DNA of 64,000 nucleotides, taken from assembly GCF_000504245.1 (NCBI RefSeq), contig NZ_KI632509.1:2647751-2711750 (forward strand), read 5' to 3'. The position numbers and the translations under genes are program-made. How positions within the stretch are numbered: the stretch's first letter is position 1; each line of letters opens with the position of its first letter. A model generated the notes under the pieces. The model saw nothing but the letters and a program-made list of their open reading frames with translations. It had not been told where the DNA came from and did not search any database. Source of the DNA: Haloechinothrix halophila YIM 93223. GTDB lineage: Bacteria > Actinomycetota > Actinomycetes > Mycobacteriales > Pseudonocardiaceae. Below, one piece after another: positions 30,880-40,800 of this stretch.

Positions 30880-32011
30880 CCAGCAGGGCGTCGATGATCA
30901 GGGTCGCGGGTGCCGTCGGCATCGCCGTGGGCCTGGCGGGCCGCGGCCCAGAACCGATCAGCCGGGCCGGTACCGAGTAGCGCGACTGGCGCACGGTGAT
31001 CCGCGAGTCCCGGCCGACCTTGGGGGTGAGGGTGACGCCGCAGTCGAACTCCTCGGCCGGCAGCGGCCGCAGCAGCTCGGCTTCCTCGCGGAAGCGGAAC
31101 CCGACGCTGGTGTTCTGCCCGTGCAGCACCCGATCGTCCGCGGCCCGTTCGATCTCGGCGATGCGCGCGTTGAGCGCGTCCAGCGACTCGACGTCGGGCA
31201 CTGGCACCAAGTGGCTGCGCCGGAATCTCCCGCCCTCCTGCTCCACCCCGCCTTTCTCGTGCGCGCCCTCGACGCCGGGGAGGCAGTAGAAGGCCTCGAA
31301 CCCGTAGTGGCTTCGGAACGCCACCCATTTCTGCGACTCGACCCGGTTGCGGCCGAAGCAGACCCGCTGCACCGCCGGCTTGAGGTTGTCGTAGCGGATA
31401 TGCCGGAACGGCACACCACCGAGCACCCGGAACGCTTCTACGTGGCCCTCCATGAACGCTTCCTGCGCCTGCGACAGGAACACCCGGTGCACCGACTTGG
31501 CCGAGTACGACATCCGCAGCGTGAACTGGTGGCACTTGATCACCTCGCCGACCAGCCGCACCCACACCTCGGCGAAGTCGACCTCGGCCTCGGCGCCCGG
31601 CGCGTGCTGCTGCGGCACGACCGCCTCCACCGGCACCCGCTGCTTGTGCGCCTCCGCGGCGATGTCCGGCCGCCGCTTGCGCACGTAGTCCCGCACCGTC
31701 GAGATCGACGCCAACGTGAAGTCGTACTCGGTGGCCAGCCGCTGATACATCCGCACCACGGTGTGCCGCTGCTTCGACGGCGCGGTCAGATCCGCCCGCA
31801 ACATCTCATCGATCCAGCCATGCGCCGACGCCAACACCAACACCCGCGGCGGCGCCTTCTTCCGCGGCTTGGACAGGGCACTAGCGAGGGCCTCTCCCAC
31901 CGTCCGGCGATGAACCCCGTACCGATCCGCCAACGCCCGCACCGATACCTCCGGATCATTCCGGCGATCCCGGCGAATGCTCGCGAACAACTCGACGCGC
32001 GACTGCGCCAC
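30880..32011 (-). pseudogene. istA: IS21 transposase IstA, 3' end deleted
   Basis: ATG 32011. The first 345 residues are good IstA: N-terminal HTH (VRALADRYGVHRRTVGEALA), the DDE catalytic core with AEVDFAEVWV, IRYDNLKPAVQR and GVEQEGGRFRR, and the beta-barrel start RITVRQSRYSVPARLIGSG. Near 30956 the sequence jumps to the helical segment FWAAARQAHGDADGTR in another frame and then joins passenger DNA near 30880. The C-terminal domain and the IstB ATPase are missing, so the element is probably unable to move by itself. Confidence 0.85.
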
Positions 32012-32461
32012 AACGGCCTCCCGCCACGACCGTGATCAACGTGGCGCAATCCTTGCCCGAGCCTTACGAGTGACCGCGCCCCTTTCACCACATCGTGGGC
32101 GTGTTCACCCACGGCAAGGTGGGCCAGATCAACTTGTCCAAACCCAAGTGGGGCCGAGACGCCCTGCCCAGGCGGGGCCAGAACAACCTGCCCTAAACAA
32201 GCCAGCGGGAGGGCACGGCGCGAGCAGGTGAGTCCGTACCGGGGCCGTCGATCTCCGCGGAGCAGATCGGGACACGACCGCCGCCGCAAGGGCGCCTGAC
32301 GGCGACGCTTCGCGCAAACCCTTGCACCACCGGCCGTGTCCCGATCCGGCATTCGCACATCGACAGCCCCTCGGGCACGGACCCACCCGGTCACTACCGG
32401 GATGTGGGAGCTCGAACGGGTTGTCGGCGAACTGGATCACCGATTCCGTGAGGAGCACGTC

Positions 32462-32926
32462 ATGGCTGGAGACACCGTTATCACCGTTGTTGGCAACCTG
32501 ACCGCCGACCCCGAGCTTCGCTACACCCCGTCCGGCGCGGCGGTCGCGAACTTCACCGTCGCGAGCACGCCCCGCACCTTCGACCGCCAGTCCGGCGAGT
32601 GGAAGGACGGCGAGGCCCTGTTCCTGCGCTGCAACATCTGGCGCCAGGCCGCGGAAAACGTCGCCGAGTCCTTGACCCGTGGCGCGCGGGTCGTCGTGCA
32701 GGGCCGCCTCAAGCAGCGGTCCTTCGAGACCAGGGAAGGCGAGAAGCGCACCGTCGTCGAGCTCTCCGTCGACGAGATCGGCCCGTCGCTGCGCTACGCC
32801 ACCGCGAAGGTCAACAAGGTCAACCGGGGCACCGGCGGCGGCTACGGCGCGCCCGCAGGCGACGACGCCTGGAGCACCGGAGAGCCCGCCGACGGTGGTG
32901 AGTTCTCCGACCAGCCGCCGTTCTGA
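32462..32926 (+). CDS. ssb: Single-stranded DNA-binding protein
   Basis: 154 aa, ATG 32462 with GAGGAG upstream. OB fold: [33 protein letters not shown], the conserved [38 protein letters not shown], then [21 protein letters not shown] Gly-rich linker leads to the acidic tip FSDQPPF used for partner binding. It probably coats the transferred strand on entry. Intact, unlike the truncated ssb copy at 48559-48876. Confidence 0.95.
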   Translation: MAGDTVITVVGNLTADPELRYTPSGAAVANFTVASTPRTFDRQSGEWKDGEALFLRCNIWRQAAENVAESLTRGARVVVQGRLKQRSFETREGEKRTVVELSVDEIGPSLRYATAKVNKVNRGTGGGYGAPAGDDAWSTGEPADGGEFSDQPPF

Positions 32927-33293
32927 TCGTCCCCTTCGCGCGTCGGGCCCGGACCTCACCGTCCGGACCCGACCTTCGACAGCACCTGACAGACATCGAC
33001 GGTCAGGTGCACCCGAACACCCGCAGGAGCGGTAGTCGTGCGCCACGGGCGCAGGGCGAGCCGTCGGCCAGGGGCCGTCGGCGTCCCGCCGGTCCTGCGG
33101 GCCTCGTCGCCGCCCGCGCCGTCGTCGCCGGACGGCCGCAGACCTTCCCGCCGAGCCGAGGCGCGCGCCGCACCACCGACGCTGCTGCCCGCTCACCCGC
33201 GGCCGGGCGCTCGTCCACCCCCACCGAGTGCCCGGCCGCGCCTTTCTTTCCACCCTCCTTTCCCTTTCCTGCCAACAGAAAGGTCGTGTCCGC

Positions 33294-33662
33294 ATGTCCC
33301 GAGCCGTTCCACCCGCGCGAGTACTTCGATATGTACGGCATCCTGCACGAACTGGGTGGCTGGTCCTACGTCGTTGACGACACCGGCATCGTCTACGCCA
33401 ACGAGTGGTACCCGTACAGCAGGCCTGTCCGGCTGGCCCCGACATCGCGTCGTACTCGTGGCGCGACGAGTACGTCGCCGTCCACCCCGGCCCGGAACCA
33501 CACCTCGCGGTCGCCCCGCTGCGCCTGGCGATCCGCCGCCAAGGCTCCGGCGCGATGGTCGTCGACGTCTTTCCCCGTGCCCGCATCGCGCGGGTCGCCC
33601 GTCAACTCGCCGCGGCCACCCGGCCCGCTGGCCCGCCCCGTCGCCCCGATTCGGCCTGGTGA
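33294..33662 (+). pseudogene. Small cargo gene with frameshifts
   Basis: ATG 33294 follows AGAAAGG, but its frame must shift by one base at the CCC near 33299 to read EPFHPREYFDMYGILHELGG and VDDTGIVYANEWYPYSR. A second shift near 33425 leads to DIASYSWRDEYVAVHPGPEP, LAVAPLRLAIRRQGSGAMVV and the stop at 33662. ATG 33331 is an in-frame alternative for the first part. The restored product is about 122 aa; family not recognised. The 360 bases before it (32927-33293) hold no convincing gene. Confidence 0.6.
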
Positions 33663-33810
33663 CCGGACCACTCTCACCAAGCGAGCCGGACGCGCGGCTG
33701 CCGCAGACAGCGAGAGCGCGGCCGCGCCCGGCTCACTCTCGGCCGGGCACCGCTTCCCCAGGTGCCCGGCCGAGCCCGTCCCAAACCTCTGATCGGAAGG
33801 ACTCCTCGCG

Positions 33811-34264
33811 ATGACGACCCCCGTCGGCTCCGAACCCGACCACTTCGACCGCCTGGTCGACTTCGGCGGCTACCGCTACTACATGTTCTTCGACCCGCGC
33901 AGCCCGCACTACAGCCCGCTGCCACGCACCCCGGCGCGCGCGGCGAACTACGACGCTGGCGACCGGTGTCGCTGCCCCTCCTGCGCGAGCGAGGGCTGGT
34001 ACGAGCAGTCCCCCAGCGTGCCGGTTCTGGCGCGCCGACTGCTGGCTGTGCGAAGGCACCCGCGAGTGGGTCCACTACCCCGGACCCGGCCAGCATCCGC
34101 AACGGCTGCCGTGCGATGTGTGCCTCGACGCGTGGCCGGAGGAAGTGCGGTTCTTCCGCGACGCCCTGCGCAGCCCGCAGGCAACCGCCCGGCGACTCCG
34201 CGACGAAGCCGCGGCTCGGCGGCGCGCGCAGCAGACCACCACGGACGGCGGTGACCGGGCATGA
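33811..34264 (+). pseudogene. Cys-rich cargo gene with one frameshift
   Basis: ATG 33811, GGAAGGA upstream. The first half reads DHFDRLVDFGGYRYYMFFDP and CRCPSCASEGWYEQ. A shift near 34020 leads to RFWRADCWLCEGTREWVHYP, LPCDVCLDAWPEEVRFFRDA and an end overlapping ATG 34261 (ATGA). Restored, it has CxCxxC, CxxC and CDVC motifs, a likely two-zinc protein of about 151 aa. Function unknown. Confidence 0.65.
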
Positions 34265-34692
34265 CCGGCACCACCACCTCCACCTCGTACGACGGCGTCG
34301 CCGCCCTGGCGCCGACCCTGCCATCCGGCCGGGCCGCCCCGGCCGTGCCGAAGGCCGCCCGCGATCTCGTCGAGTTCGCCCGCGACGCCGGATGGCTCAG
34401 CCTCGTGCAGTGGTGCGAAGCCGCCGACGGCTCGCCCTACCTGAGCGTCCAGCTCGGGCTGCGCGAACCCCGGCACCACTACCAGCTGTCCTGGCACAGC
34501 TTTGACCAGCTCGACGCGACCAACCCGGCCGGGGACGTCTCGGGCGTGCGGCTACGGCTGTTCACCCGCATCGGCTCGACCGGCGGCCGCTGGCAGGACC
34601 TGCCCAGCCTGAAGGTCCTGCGGCACGTCATCGACCAGCACCGGCAGGAGCCCGCCGAGCTGGGAGGTGATGCCGCCCGTGCGACCCGCTGA
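34261..34692 (+). CDS. Hypothetical protein (143 aa)
   Basis: ATG 34261 overlapping the previous stop (ATGA). A Thr/Ala-rich start is followed by KAARDLVEFARDAGWLSLVQ and strands with SPYLSVQLGLREPRHHYQLS and VSGVRLRLFTRIGSTGGRW, ending in a helix (LKVLRHVIDQHRQEPAEL). Probably a small alpha/beta protein of the same unit as the zinc-type gene before it. Family not recognised. Confidence 0.65.
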   Translation: MTGTTTSTSYDGVAALAPTLPSGRAAPAVPKAARDLVEFARDAGWLSLVQWCEAADGSPYLSVQLGLREPRHHYQLSWHSFDQLDATNPAGDVSGVRLRLFTRIGSTGGRWQDLPSLKVLRHVIDQHRQEPAELGGDAARATR

Positions 34693-34819
34693 CGCCGGCC
34701 ACGGCAGGCCGGGCCACCGCCGCAGACCACCACCGGCCGGCGTCGGGCACCGCTGGCGACCTGGACGGCGAGGGCAAAACGATCGGCTGTGTCGGTCGTG
34801 TGCCCTACCCTCGGATGAC

Positions 34820-35272
34820 ATGAGGTTCCGCTCGGTTGTCGTGTTCGGCAGGCTCATCGGCGCTGCCGGGCTCGGTGCTGCGCTCGGCGCCGCGGTCGCC
34901 GGGCTCATCGCGATCGTGCTCGGCCAGGCGTTTCAGCCCGGCAGCACCTGGCTGACCGGGCTGCCGGTGCTCGCCGTGCTCGGCGCCGGCGTCGGCGCGT
35001 GCGCCGCCCGGCTGACCCGGCAGTGGTTCGTGCCCACCGACCCGCACCGGCACAACGACGCTCGCCGCCGGATGCTGCTGTTCACCGCCGCCGGACTGGT
35101 CGCCGTGCCGCTGGCCGTCGCGGTGGGCCAGTTGCACGCCATCGCCGCGATGGCGATCCCGCTGATGCTTGCCGGTTCCGCGGTCACCCTGACGCTGTGG
35201 ATGCGGGCCTTCCGTCGCAACCATCCCGGTCGGCACGGCGGCCGCCCCGTCGTCCGTCCCGCAGCCCGGTAG
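34820..35272 (+). CDS. Four-TM membrane protein
   Basis: 150 aa, ATG 34820. Hydrophobic segments lie at about 7-33 (VVVFGRLIGAAGLGAALGAA), 43-62 (LTGLPVLAVLGAGVGACAAR), 88-106 (LLFTAAGLVAVPLAVAVGQL) and 108-130 (IAAMAIPLMLAGSAVTLTLW), with a basic C-terminus. No ribosome site is evident, so the mRNA may be leaderless. An uncharacterised membrane protein; could be an entry-exclusion or accessory protein, but nothing shows this. Confidence 0.65.
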   Translation: MRFRSVVVFGRLIGAAGLGAALGAAVAGLIAIVLGQAFQPGSTWLTGLPVLAVLGAGVGACAARLTRQWFVPTDPHRHNDARRRMLLFTAAGLVAVPLAVAVGQLHAIAAMAIPLMLAGSAVTLTLWMRAFRRNHPGRHGGRPVVRPAAR

Positions 35273-35824
35273 GCCGCGATGGCGGCCGGGGTCGGGACGA
35301 TTATTCCGCTGTTCGGCCTGTTCGGGGAGCCGGTCGCATCTGACCCGCTCCCCGAACAGGCCCCGGCCGTCGTTTCCCGAGCCGACCTCAACGACGTCGG
35401 CTCGCACGCCCCGCCGCTGCAGACCGAACCGCTCATCGTCGACCCTGTGCGGGACGGCCCGCAGCGGCGAGAAGGCGCCAGAAACGGCGAAGGCGTGCCC
35501 GGCCGAAGCCAGGCACGCCTACTGCCGTGCGCAGTAGCCCGAAGGCTAACCGCCGCGAGCGGCGATCCGGCAAAAGCTGCGCGGCACGGTGCGGCGGGGA
35601 TTCGCTGGGCTCAGTAGCAACCCGAACCCGGCGCGAGCCCCACTGTAACCATGCCGCCGGCACCGCGGTGGCATATCCCGGCTCGCCGGCGGTGCCGTCC
35701 CCGCCGAGACGGACGGCAGGGCGCGCGCATCGGGCCAGCCCTCCGGCCGCCGGTCCCAACGCGACCGAGCAGATCCACGACCGGGCAGCCGCGCGTCACT
35801 AAGGCCCCCTCGTGCCGGAAGGGT
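35273..35824. other. Gene-poor GC-rich stretch
   Basis: No convincing gene. Several short inverted repeats are present (for example GGGCCGGCG-type arms near 35640-35700), and open frames are all shadows in GC-rich sequence. May be decayed coding DNA. Confidence 0.4.
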
Positions 35825-35925
35825 CTTATGCCACGTCAGGCGCGTCAAGGGCACCCGAAAATTCTTCTCCGCAAGCTCCGAAGATTTTTCGGGGCCCACC
35901 CTTGACGCGCCTGCTGCGGCACAAG
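35825..35925. repeat. 101-bp inverted repeat with 27-bp arms
   Basis: The left arm 35825-35851 (CTTATGCCACGTCAGGCGCG then TCAAGGG) and right arm 35899-35925 are reverse complements with about four mismatches. Inner segments CCGAAAA..TCTTC and GAAGATTTTTCGG also pair. It stands 270 bases upstream of the gene at 36192 in the most A/T-rich intergenic region of the element. Possible origin of transfer or replication, or a miniature mobile element. Confidence 0.75.
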
Positions 35926-36092
35926 AAATGGCACGTACGAGAGGGCGGGAGGAAAAAGGGTGGCAATCATTTGATGCAACAATTGCGCTGGCAAGAGTTA
36001 CTCGCCTATTCCTGCGGTCAAAACCGCTGGTGGAGCGGTTGCGTATAGTCGAAAAGCCGCCATGGTTAGGCGGTAAAAATGGCCGATTCGGG

Positions 36093-36122
36093 TTGAGAAA
36101 TAGGCCCACGGGCCACTAGACT
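36093..36122 (+). promoter_or_regulatory. Candidate sigma-70-type promoter
   Basis: TTGAGA at 36093 and TAGACT at 36117 with an 18-bp spacer, 70 bases before ATG 36192. Downstream, ACCGGG-ACGGCAAA-CCCGGT at 36140-36159 forms a hairpin whose loop recalls the ACCGACCAAA loop of the leader family. Confidence 0.5.
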
Positions 36123-36191
36123 AAGGACTGTAAGAAAAACCGGGACGGCAAACCCGGTGATTCGCAAAAATCAGTAGTGGGGAAACAATTC

Positions 36192-37250
36192 ATGTCGAAG
36201 ACGACCACTATTTCTGATGCTCTTTTTCAGGTAGCGATCCTGGTCAAGGAGGGTGACAGCCGCCGGGCCAAGCGCGAAATGCGGGAACTGCTGAACGTCG
36301 CCGACAGCGCAACGCTCGCCCTGATCGGCCGGTGCGCCTCCACTTTGGAGCAGTACCCGCACCGTATCGCCGTGGAGAAGCTGCGCAACGCATGGCGTCG
36401 CACGACCGACGAGACCCACCGCGCCCTGATCGCCGCGTGCGCGCCCGAGCAGGACAACGGCCAGTACCGCCCGGAGGCCGAGCCCGCCGCGCCGTCCCGC
36501 TACGGACGCGACAACTACCGCGCGCCGCGCAACAGCCGCCGCAGCTACGACCCAAACCGCCGCAAGGCCCAGCGCACCCAGCGCCAGGCCAGCCAGGAGG
36601 CCGCCGCCGTGCGCTACTTCACCGAGCGCGCCGGAGTGAGGGAGGGTCAGCAGATCAAGGACCGCGACGACCGCGCGCAGGACGCGCAGGTCTACGCCTC
36701 TGGACTGGACTACGACAAGGCCGGAGTTCCCGACACGCGCGGCCTGCCGTGCGTGTCCTGCTGGCTTGAGCGCGCCGCCGCCGATGTCGTCACCGACCGG
36801 GTACGCGCCGGTCACGGTGATGATGGACTGTGCGGAGACTGCCGGGAATCCGGCCGCCCCGGCATTCCCGAACTGCCCGCCGATCACACCCGGGCGGACG
36901 CCATCGAAGCCCGGTGCGCGTTCATCGCGGAGCGCGCCGGAACCAGCGCGCGCGGCATCCTGCGCCGTGAGTGGAACCGCTACGCCGACCCACGCGAGCG
37001 CGCCACCGTCGCCGCCTGGGTGCAGGCCCACCCGTTGCCCGAGCCCGCCGCGCCGAGCGAGCAGCCCGCCACCCGGGTGACCGCCGTTGCCGGAGCGTGC
37101 GAGCAGTGCGCAGGCATACGCCAGGTTCGGCGCGGGCTGTGCGTGGACTGCCGTCAGCTCGACACCGCGCCGGTTCTCGCCGCCGTGCCCAGCGCTGCCG
37201 CCGAGGAGCCCGCCGACGAGCAGGCCGAGCCCGCCCCGCGCGCCGCGTAG
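36192..37250 (+). CDS. Multi-zinc-knuckle accessory protein
   Basis: 352 aa, ATG 36192 with GGGGAAA upstream; GTG 36177 is a longer alternative. The N-terminal 80 residues are helical (ALFQVAILVKEGDSRRAKRE; EKLRNAWRRTTDETHRALIA). Then comes a basic, Arg/Gln-rich linker, a pair CVSCW and CGDCRES near 205-235, a helical region with ERAGTSARGILRREWNRYAD, and a second pair CEQCAG and CVDCRQ near 305-325. The four CxxC pairs suggest two zinc ribbons. Its place before the relaxase suggests a DNA-processing accessory role (inference). A strong hairpin at 37256-37293 follows. Confidence 0.7.
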   Translation: MSKTTTISDALFQVAILVKEGDSRRAKREMRELLNVADSATLALIGRCASTLEQYPHRIAVEKLRNAWRRTTDETHRALIAACAPEQDNGQYRPEAEPAAPSRYGRDNYRAPRNSRRSYDPNRRKAQRTQRQASQEAAAVRYFTERAGVREGQQIKDRDDRAQDAQVYASGLDYDKAGVPDTRGLPCVSCWLERAAADVVTDRVRAGHGDDGLCGDCRESGRPGIPELPADHTRADAIEARCAFIAERAGTSARGILRREWNRYADPRERATVAAWVQAHPLPEPAAPSEQPATRVTAVAGACEQCAGIRQVRRGLCVDCRQLDTAPVLAAVPSAAAEEPADEQAEPAPRAA

Positions 37251-37255
37251 CCGCA

Positions 37256-37293
37256 CCGGGCGGGGTCCGGCTGGGCAGCCGGACCCCGCCCGG
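37256..37293. terminator. Hairpin, perfect 17-bp stem
   Basis: CCGGGCGGGGTCCGGCT pairs with AGCCGGACCCCGCCCGG around GGGC, five bases after the TAG at 37250. Confidence 0.7.
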
Positions 37294-37331
37294 CCCCAGT
37301 CATCCCAGCCGCAGCAAGGAGCGAACCCGCG

Positions 37332-37490
37332 ATGAGCACCCGACCCAGCACCGGCCGCCGCATCCGCAAAGACGACGACGAAATGGACGTGTTCGACCAC
37401 CGCCGCGAGATCGTGCCGCGCGCCGGTCAGGCCAAGGCCGCCAACCGCCGCGACCGCCGCGCCGCCCGTCAGGGCCGCTCGACCGAGTAG
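37332..37490 (+). CDS. 52-aa basic peptide
   Basis: ATG 37332 with AAGGAG about eleven bases upstream. Starts STRPSTGRRIRKDDDEMDVF and ends in a run of Arg/Ala (AKAANRRDRRAARQGRSTE). Highly charged, probably nucleic-acid binding. Between two hairpins, so probably read-through from 36192 or separate. A short gene easily missed. Confidence 0.6.
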   Translation: MSTRPSTGRRIRKDDDEMDVFDHRREIVPRAGQAKAANRRDRRAARQGRSTE

Positions 37491-37505
37491 CGCGCCGCCG
37501 CGCCG

Positions 37506-37536
37506 AAAAGCCCCCGGTTTCCGCCGGGGGCTTTTT
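37506..37536 (+). terminator. Classic rho-independent terminator
   Basis: AAAAGCCCCCGG pairs with CCGGGGGCTTTTT, ending in five T, 16 bases after the stop at 37490. The only textbook terminator with a U-run in the window. Confidence 0.9.
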
Positions 37537-37750
37537 CGTGCGCGCGGACCGGTTCCCCACGGTTGCCCGCCCGCCGCGCCGTCCCCACCCAACGGCCCCG
37601 CACGACCTTGCCCGCTCACTCCTGCCGCCTCCCCCGGTCGACACGGCCAGCTGGCCGCCCCGCGCCCTGCCTGCCCGCTCACCGGCACACAGCACCTCTT
37701 GCATGTGCCATGCTCGCCGGTGCTGAATCGTTACAGCAACTTGTGTAGCT

Positions 37751-37793
37751 CTAGTTGATGTGGATTAACATGGAAACGACAACTGATGTGGAC
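37751..37793 (+). promoter_or_regulatory. Operator-like sites before the relaxase gene
   Basis: ACAACTGATGTGGAC at 37779-37793 matches the operator consensus except its first base. A partial direct copy, TTGATGTGGAT, lies at 37755-37765. These overlap the region 20-60 bases before ATG 37813, where repression would be expected to act. The stretch 37537-37750 holds no gene. Confidence 0.6.
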
Positions 37794-37812
37794 ACTTGGG
37801 GTTTCCTTTCGA

Positions 37813-40800
37813 ATGATCGGCGTGCGCAAGCTCTCCCCCGGCGGGTACGAGTACCTGACCGGGGCGGTCGCCTGCGGCGACCGCGAGCTAGAGCCCGGCG
37901 AGTCGCTGAGCGACTACTACCTGGCCCACGGCTACCCGGCCGGCGAGTGGTTCGGCACCGTCGCGGCGGAACTGGGCATGTCCGGCGAGGTCACCGCGGC
38001 GCAGATGAACGCGCTGTTCGGGGAGGGTCGGCACCCAGACGCGGACCGCATCCAAGCTGAGATGATCGCCGCCGGGCACAGTGAGGCCGAGGCGCTTGCG
38101 GCCACCAAGCTGGGCCACCGCTTCTACCAGTACGACGGCACCGATCAGCTGCGCAGCCAGGTCATCGACGCCTACAAGCAGTACAACCTCGACCACGACC
38201 ATCCGGTCGGCGCCCCGGTCGACGACGACGTGCGCGCCGGGATCCGCCGCGACGTCCAGGTCCAGGCGTACGCCGACGCCCACGACGGGCAGCAGCCCAC
38301 CACCGCAGAGCTCACCAAGTGGCTGGCCGAGCAGAAGCGCGCCATGAAGTCGGCCACCAGCGGCTACGAGATGGTGTTCGCCCCACCCAAGTCGGTCAGC
38401 GTGGCGTGGGCGCTGAGCGACGAGACCACCCGCGAGCTGATCGTAGGCCTGCACCGCCAGGCCGTGCGCGACACACTGACCTACCTGGAGAACAACGTCG
38501 CCTACACCCGGCGCGGCGACGGCGGCTACGCCCAGCTCGACGTGAATGGGATCGCAGCGGCCATCTTCGAGCACTGGGACAGCCGCGCCGGCGACCCGCA
38601 CCTGCACACCCACGTGCCCATCTCGGCGAAAGTGCAAAGCGAAGACGGGCGCTGGACCAGCCTGGACGGGCGCACCATCCTGGCCGCCTCGGTCACCATG
38701 AGCGAGTTCTACAACAGCCGCATTCGGGATCTGTTTCGCGAGCACGGCGCTGCCTGGACCGAGCGGCCCGCCGGCGGCTTCGACCTCAAACGCCCGGTGT
38801 GGGAGCTCGATGGTGTGCCCAGCGAACTGCTGAGCGGCTTCTCCCAGCGCGCCTCCCAGGTCGAGCAGGACCGCGCCGCACGCATTGTCGCCTTCCGCCG
38901 CGAACACGGCCGCGAACCGACCCCGAAGGAGACCCTGGAGCTCTCGCGGCGCGCCCAGTACAGCACCCGCGACGTGAAACAGCCCGCGCGTTCCCTAGCC
39001 GATCACCTGCGCCGCTGGCGTGGCCAGGCCCACGAGATGGTCGCGCCCGAGCTCGTCGACGAGCTCGGGCAGCGCGTGTTCGGCGGCGAACCGGAAACGC
39101 TGTCCGAGATCGACGTCGACCAACTCGCCGCAGCCACGCTTCGCACCGTCTCCGACTACTACAGCCACTTCAACGCCTGGAACATCGAAGCCGAGGCACA
39201 CCGGAAGACCGCGCACCTGCGCGTGGCCGACGGCGGCCGCGACCAGCTGATCGCCGACGTGGTCCACGCGGCCACCCACTCGGCCGACACCGTTGCCCTG
39301 GAGGCCCCGTCGCTGGTCGACGAGCCCTTCGCGCTACGCCGCACCAGCGGCGAGAGCGTGTTCGTCGAGCACAACTCCCAGCGCTACACCACCCACCAGA
39401 CCCTGCGCGAGGAAGCCGCGCTGGCCGCCTGGGGGCGCCTCACTGACGGCCATCGGGTGAGCCGGGCATCGGTGAACCAGGCCCTGGCCGGCGCACGTCG
39501 CCTCAATCCCGGCCAGCGCGCCGCCGTCCTCGCGTTTGCCACCTCTGGCCGCCGCGTGCAGCTGCTCTACGCCCCGGCCGGGGCGGGCAAGACCACCACG
39601 ATGAAGGTCTACGCCGACGCGGTGCGCGCCGAGGGCGGCCGGGTCTTCGCGTTCGGGCCCAGCGCGCGGGCCGCGCAGGAACTCGGCCAGTCCATCGACG
39701 CGACCCCGCACACCCTGCACCAGGTCACCACCGCACAGAAGCTGGGCGTCGCCGAGCAGGCGTTCGCCTTCGCCCGTGGCGACGTGCTGATCATCGACGA
39801 GGTCTCAATGGCCGGCACGCACACCCTGCACGACGTCGTCTCCTATGCGCTGCGCAACGGCGCCGACGTCCGTTTCGTCGGCGACGACAAGCAACTCGCT
39901 GCCGTCGAAGCTGGGGGCGCGATCCGCTGGTTCGAACACATCAACGGCGCGGTCCGGCTCAAGGAGGTCGTCCGCTTCGCCGACCCCGACCAGGCCGCCG
40001 CCTCCCTCGAACTGCGCGCGGGAAACCCCGCCGGCCTCGACTACTACTTCGAGCACGGCTGGGTGACCGGCGGCAGCCGCGAAACGATACGCGACGCCGC
40101 GCACCGGGCCTGGCGCGCCGACCTCGACGCAGGCCGGGCGAGCCTGCTGATCGTGCCGACGAACGAGGACGTCACCAGCCTGAACCTGCAAGCCCGTGCC
40201 CTGCGAACCAACCGCGGCGACGTCGATACCGGCCGCGCCGCGCACCTGCACGACGGCACCGCCGCCAGCCGCGGCGACTGGATCGTCACCCGCCACAACG
40301 ACCGACTCAAAACCCTCTTCAGCGGACGGGACTTCGTCAAAAACGGCGACACCTGGGACGTGGTGCGCGTGCGCCGGGACGGCTCGCTCAAGGTGCGCCA
40401 CCAGACCAGCCGCGGCACCATAGTGCTGCCCGCCTACTACGTCGCCGAACACGTCGAGCTCGCCTACACCTCCACGGTGAACCGCGTTCAGGGCATGAAC
40501 TCCCGCGGCTCCGCGCACAGCATCGTCACCCAGGGCCTGAGCCACGAGCAGCTTTACCCGGCGATCACCCGCGCCGCCAGCGACAACCGGATCTACGTCG
40601 AGACCCACAAGCACACCATCGACTCCCACCAGGAAACCCCGCTGGAACAAACACCCCGCGGTGTCCTGGAGGCGGCGCTGACCCGCTCCTCGGCGGAGAC
40701 GTCGGCGACCGAGGAACTGCGCACTTCGCTGTCCGCGGCCGAGTCGCTGCGCACCCTCGTCGGACGCCACGACCACGTCGCCCTGATAGGCACCGAGGAG

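Larger units (their letters stand above)
29074..32199. mobile_element. IS21-type element carrying passenger genes (3126 bp)
   Basis: Left tip TGTTTTCAGCAGGTTGAGC at 29074 and right tip (reverse strand from 32199) TGTTTAGGGCAGGTTGTTC. Both ends hold further repeats of CAGGTTGTTNTGGCCCC and ACAAGTTGAT. The flanks 29066-29073 and 32200-32207 are the same 8 bp, AGCCAGCG: a perfect target duplication in the 4-8 bp range known for IS21. Inside are a 3'-truncated istA on the - strand and, where istB should be, an ArsR/monooxygenase/ACT cassette. The element split a small cargo gene. Confidence 0.9.

Noticed and set aside
35546-36109. Open frame of 187 codons on the - strand
   Set aside because: It crosses the 101-bp inverted repeat and the promoter region, and its composition looks like a GC-rich shadow.
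38319-39446. 375-codon + strand frame within the relaxase gene
   Set aside because: Arg/Pro-rich out-of-frame shadow of the relaxase; no start signal.
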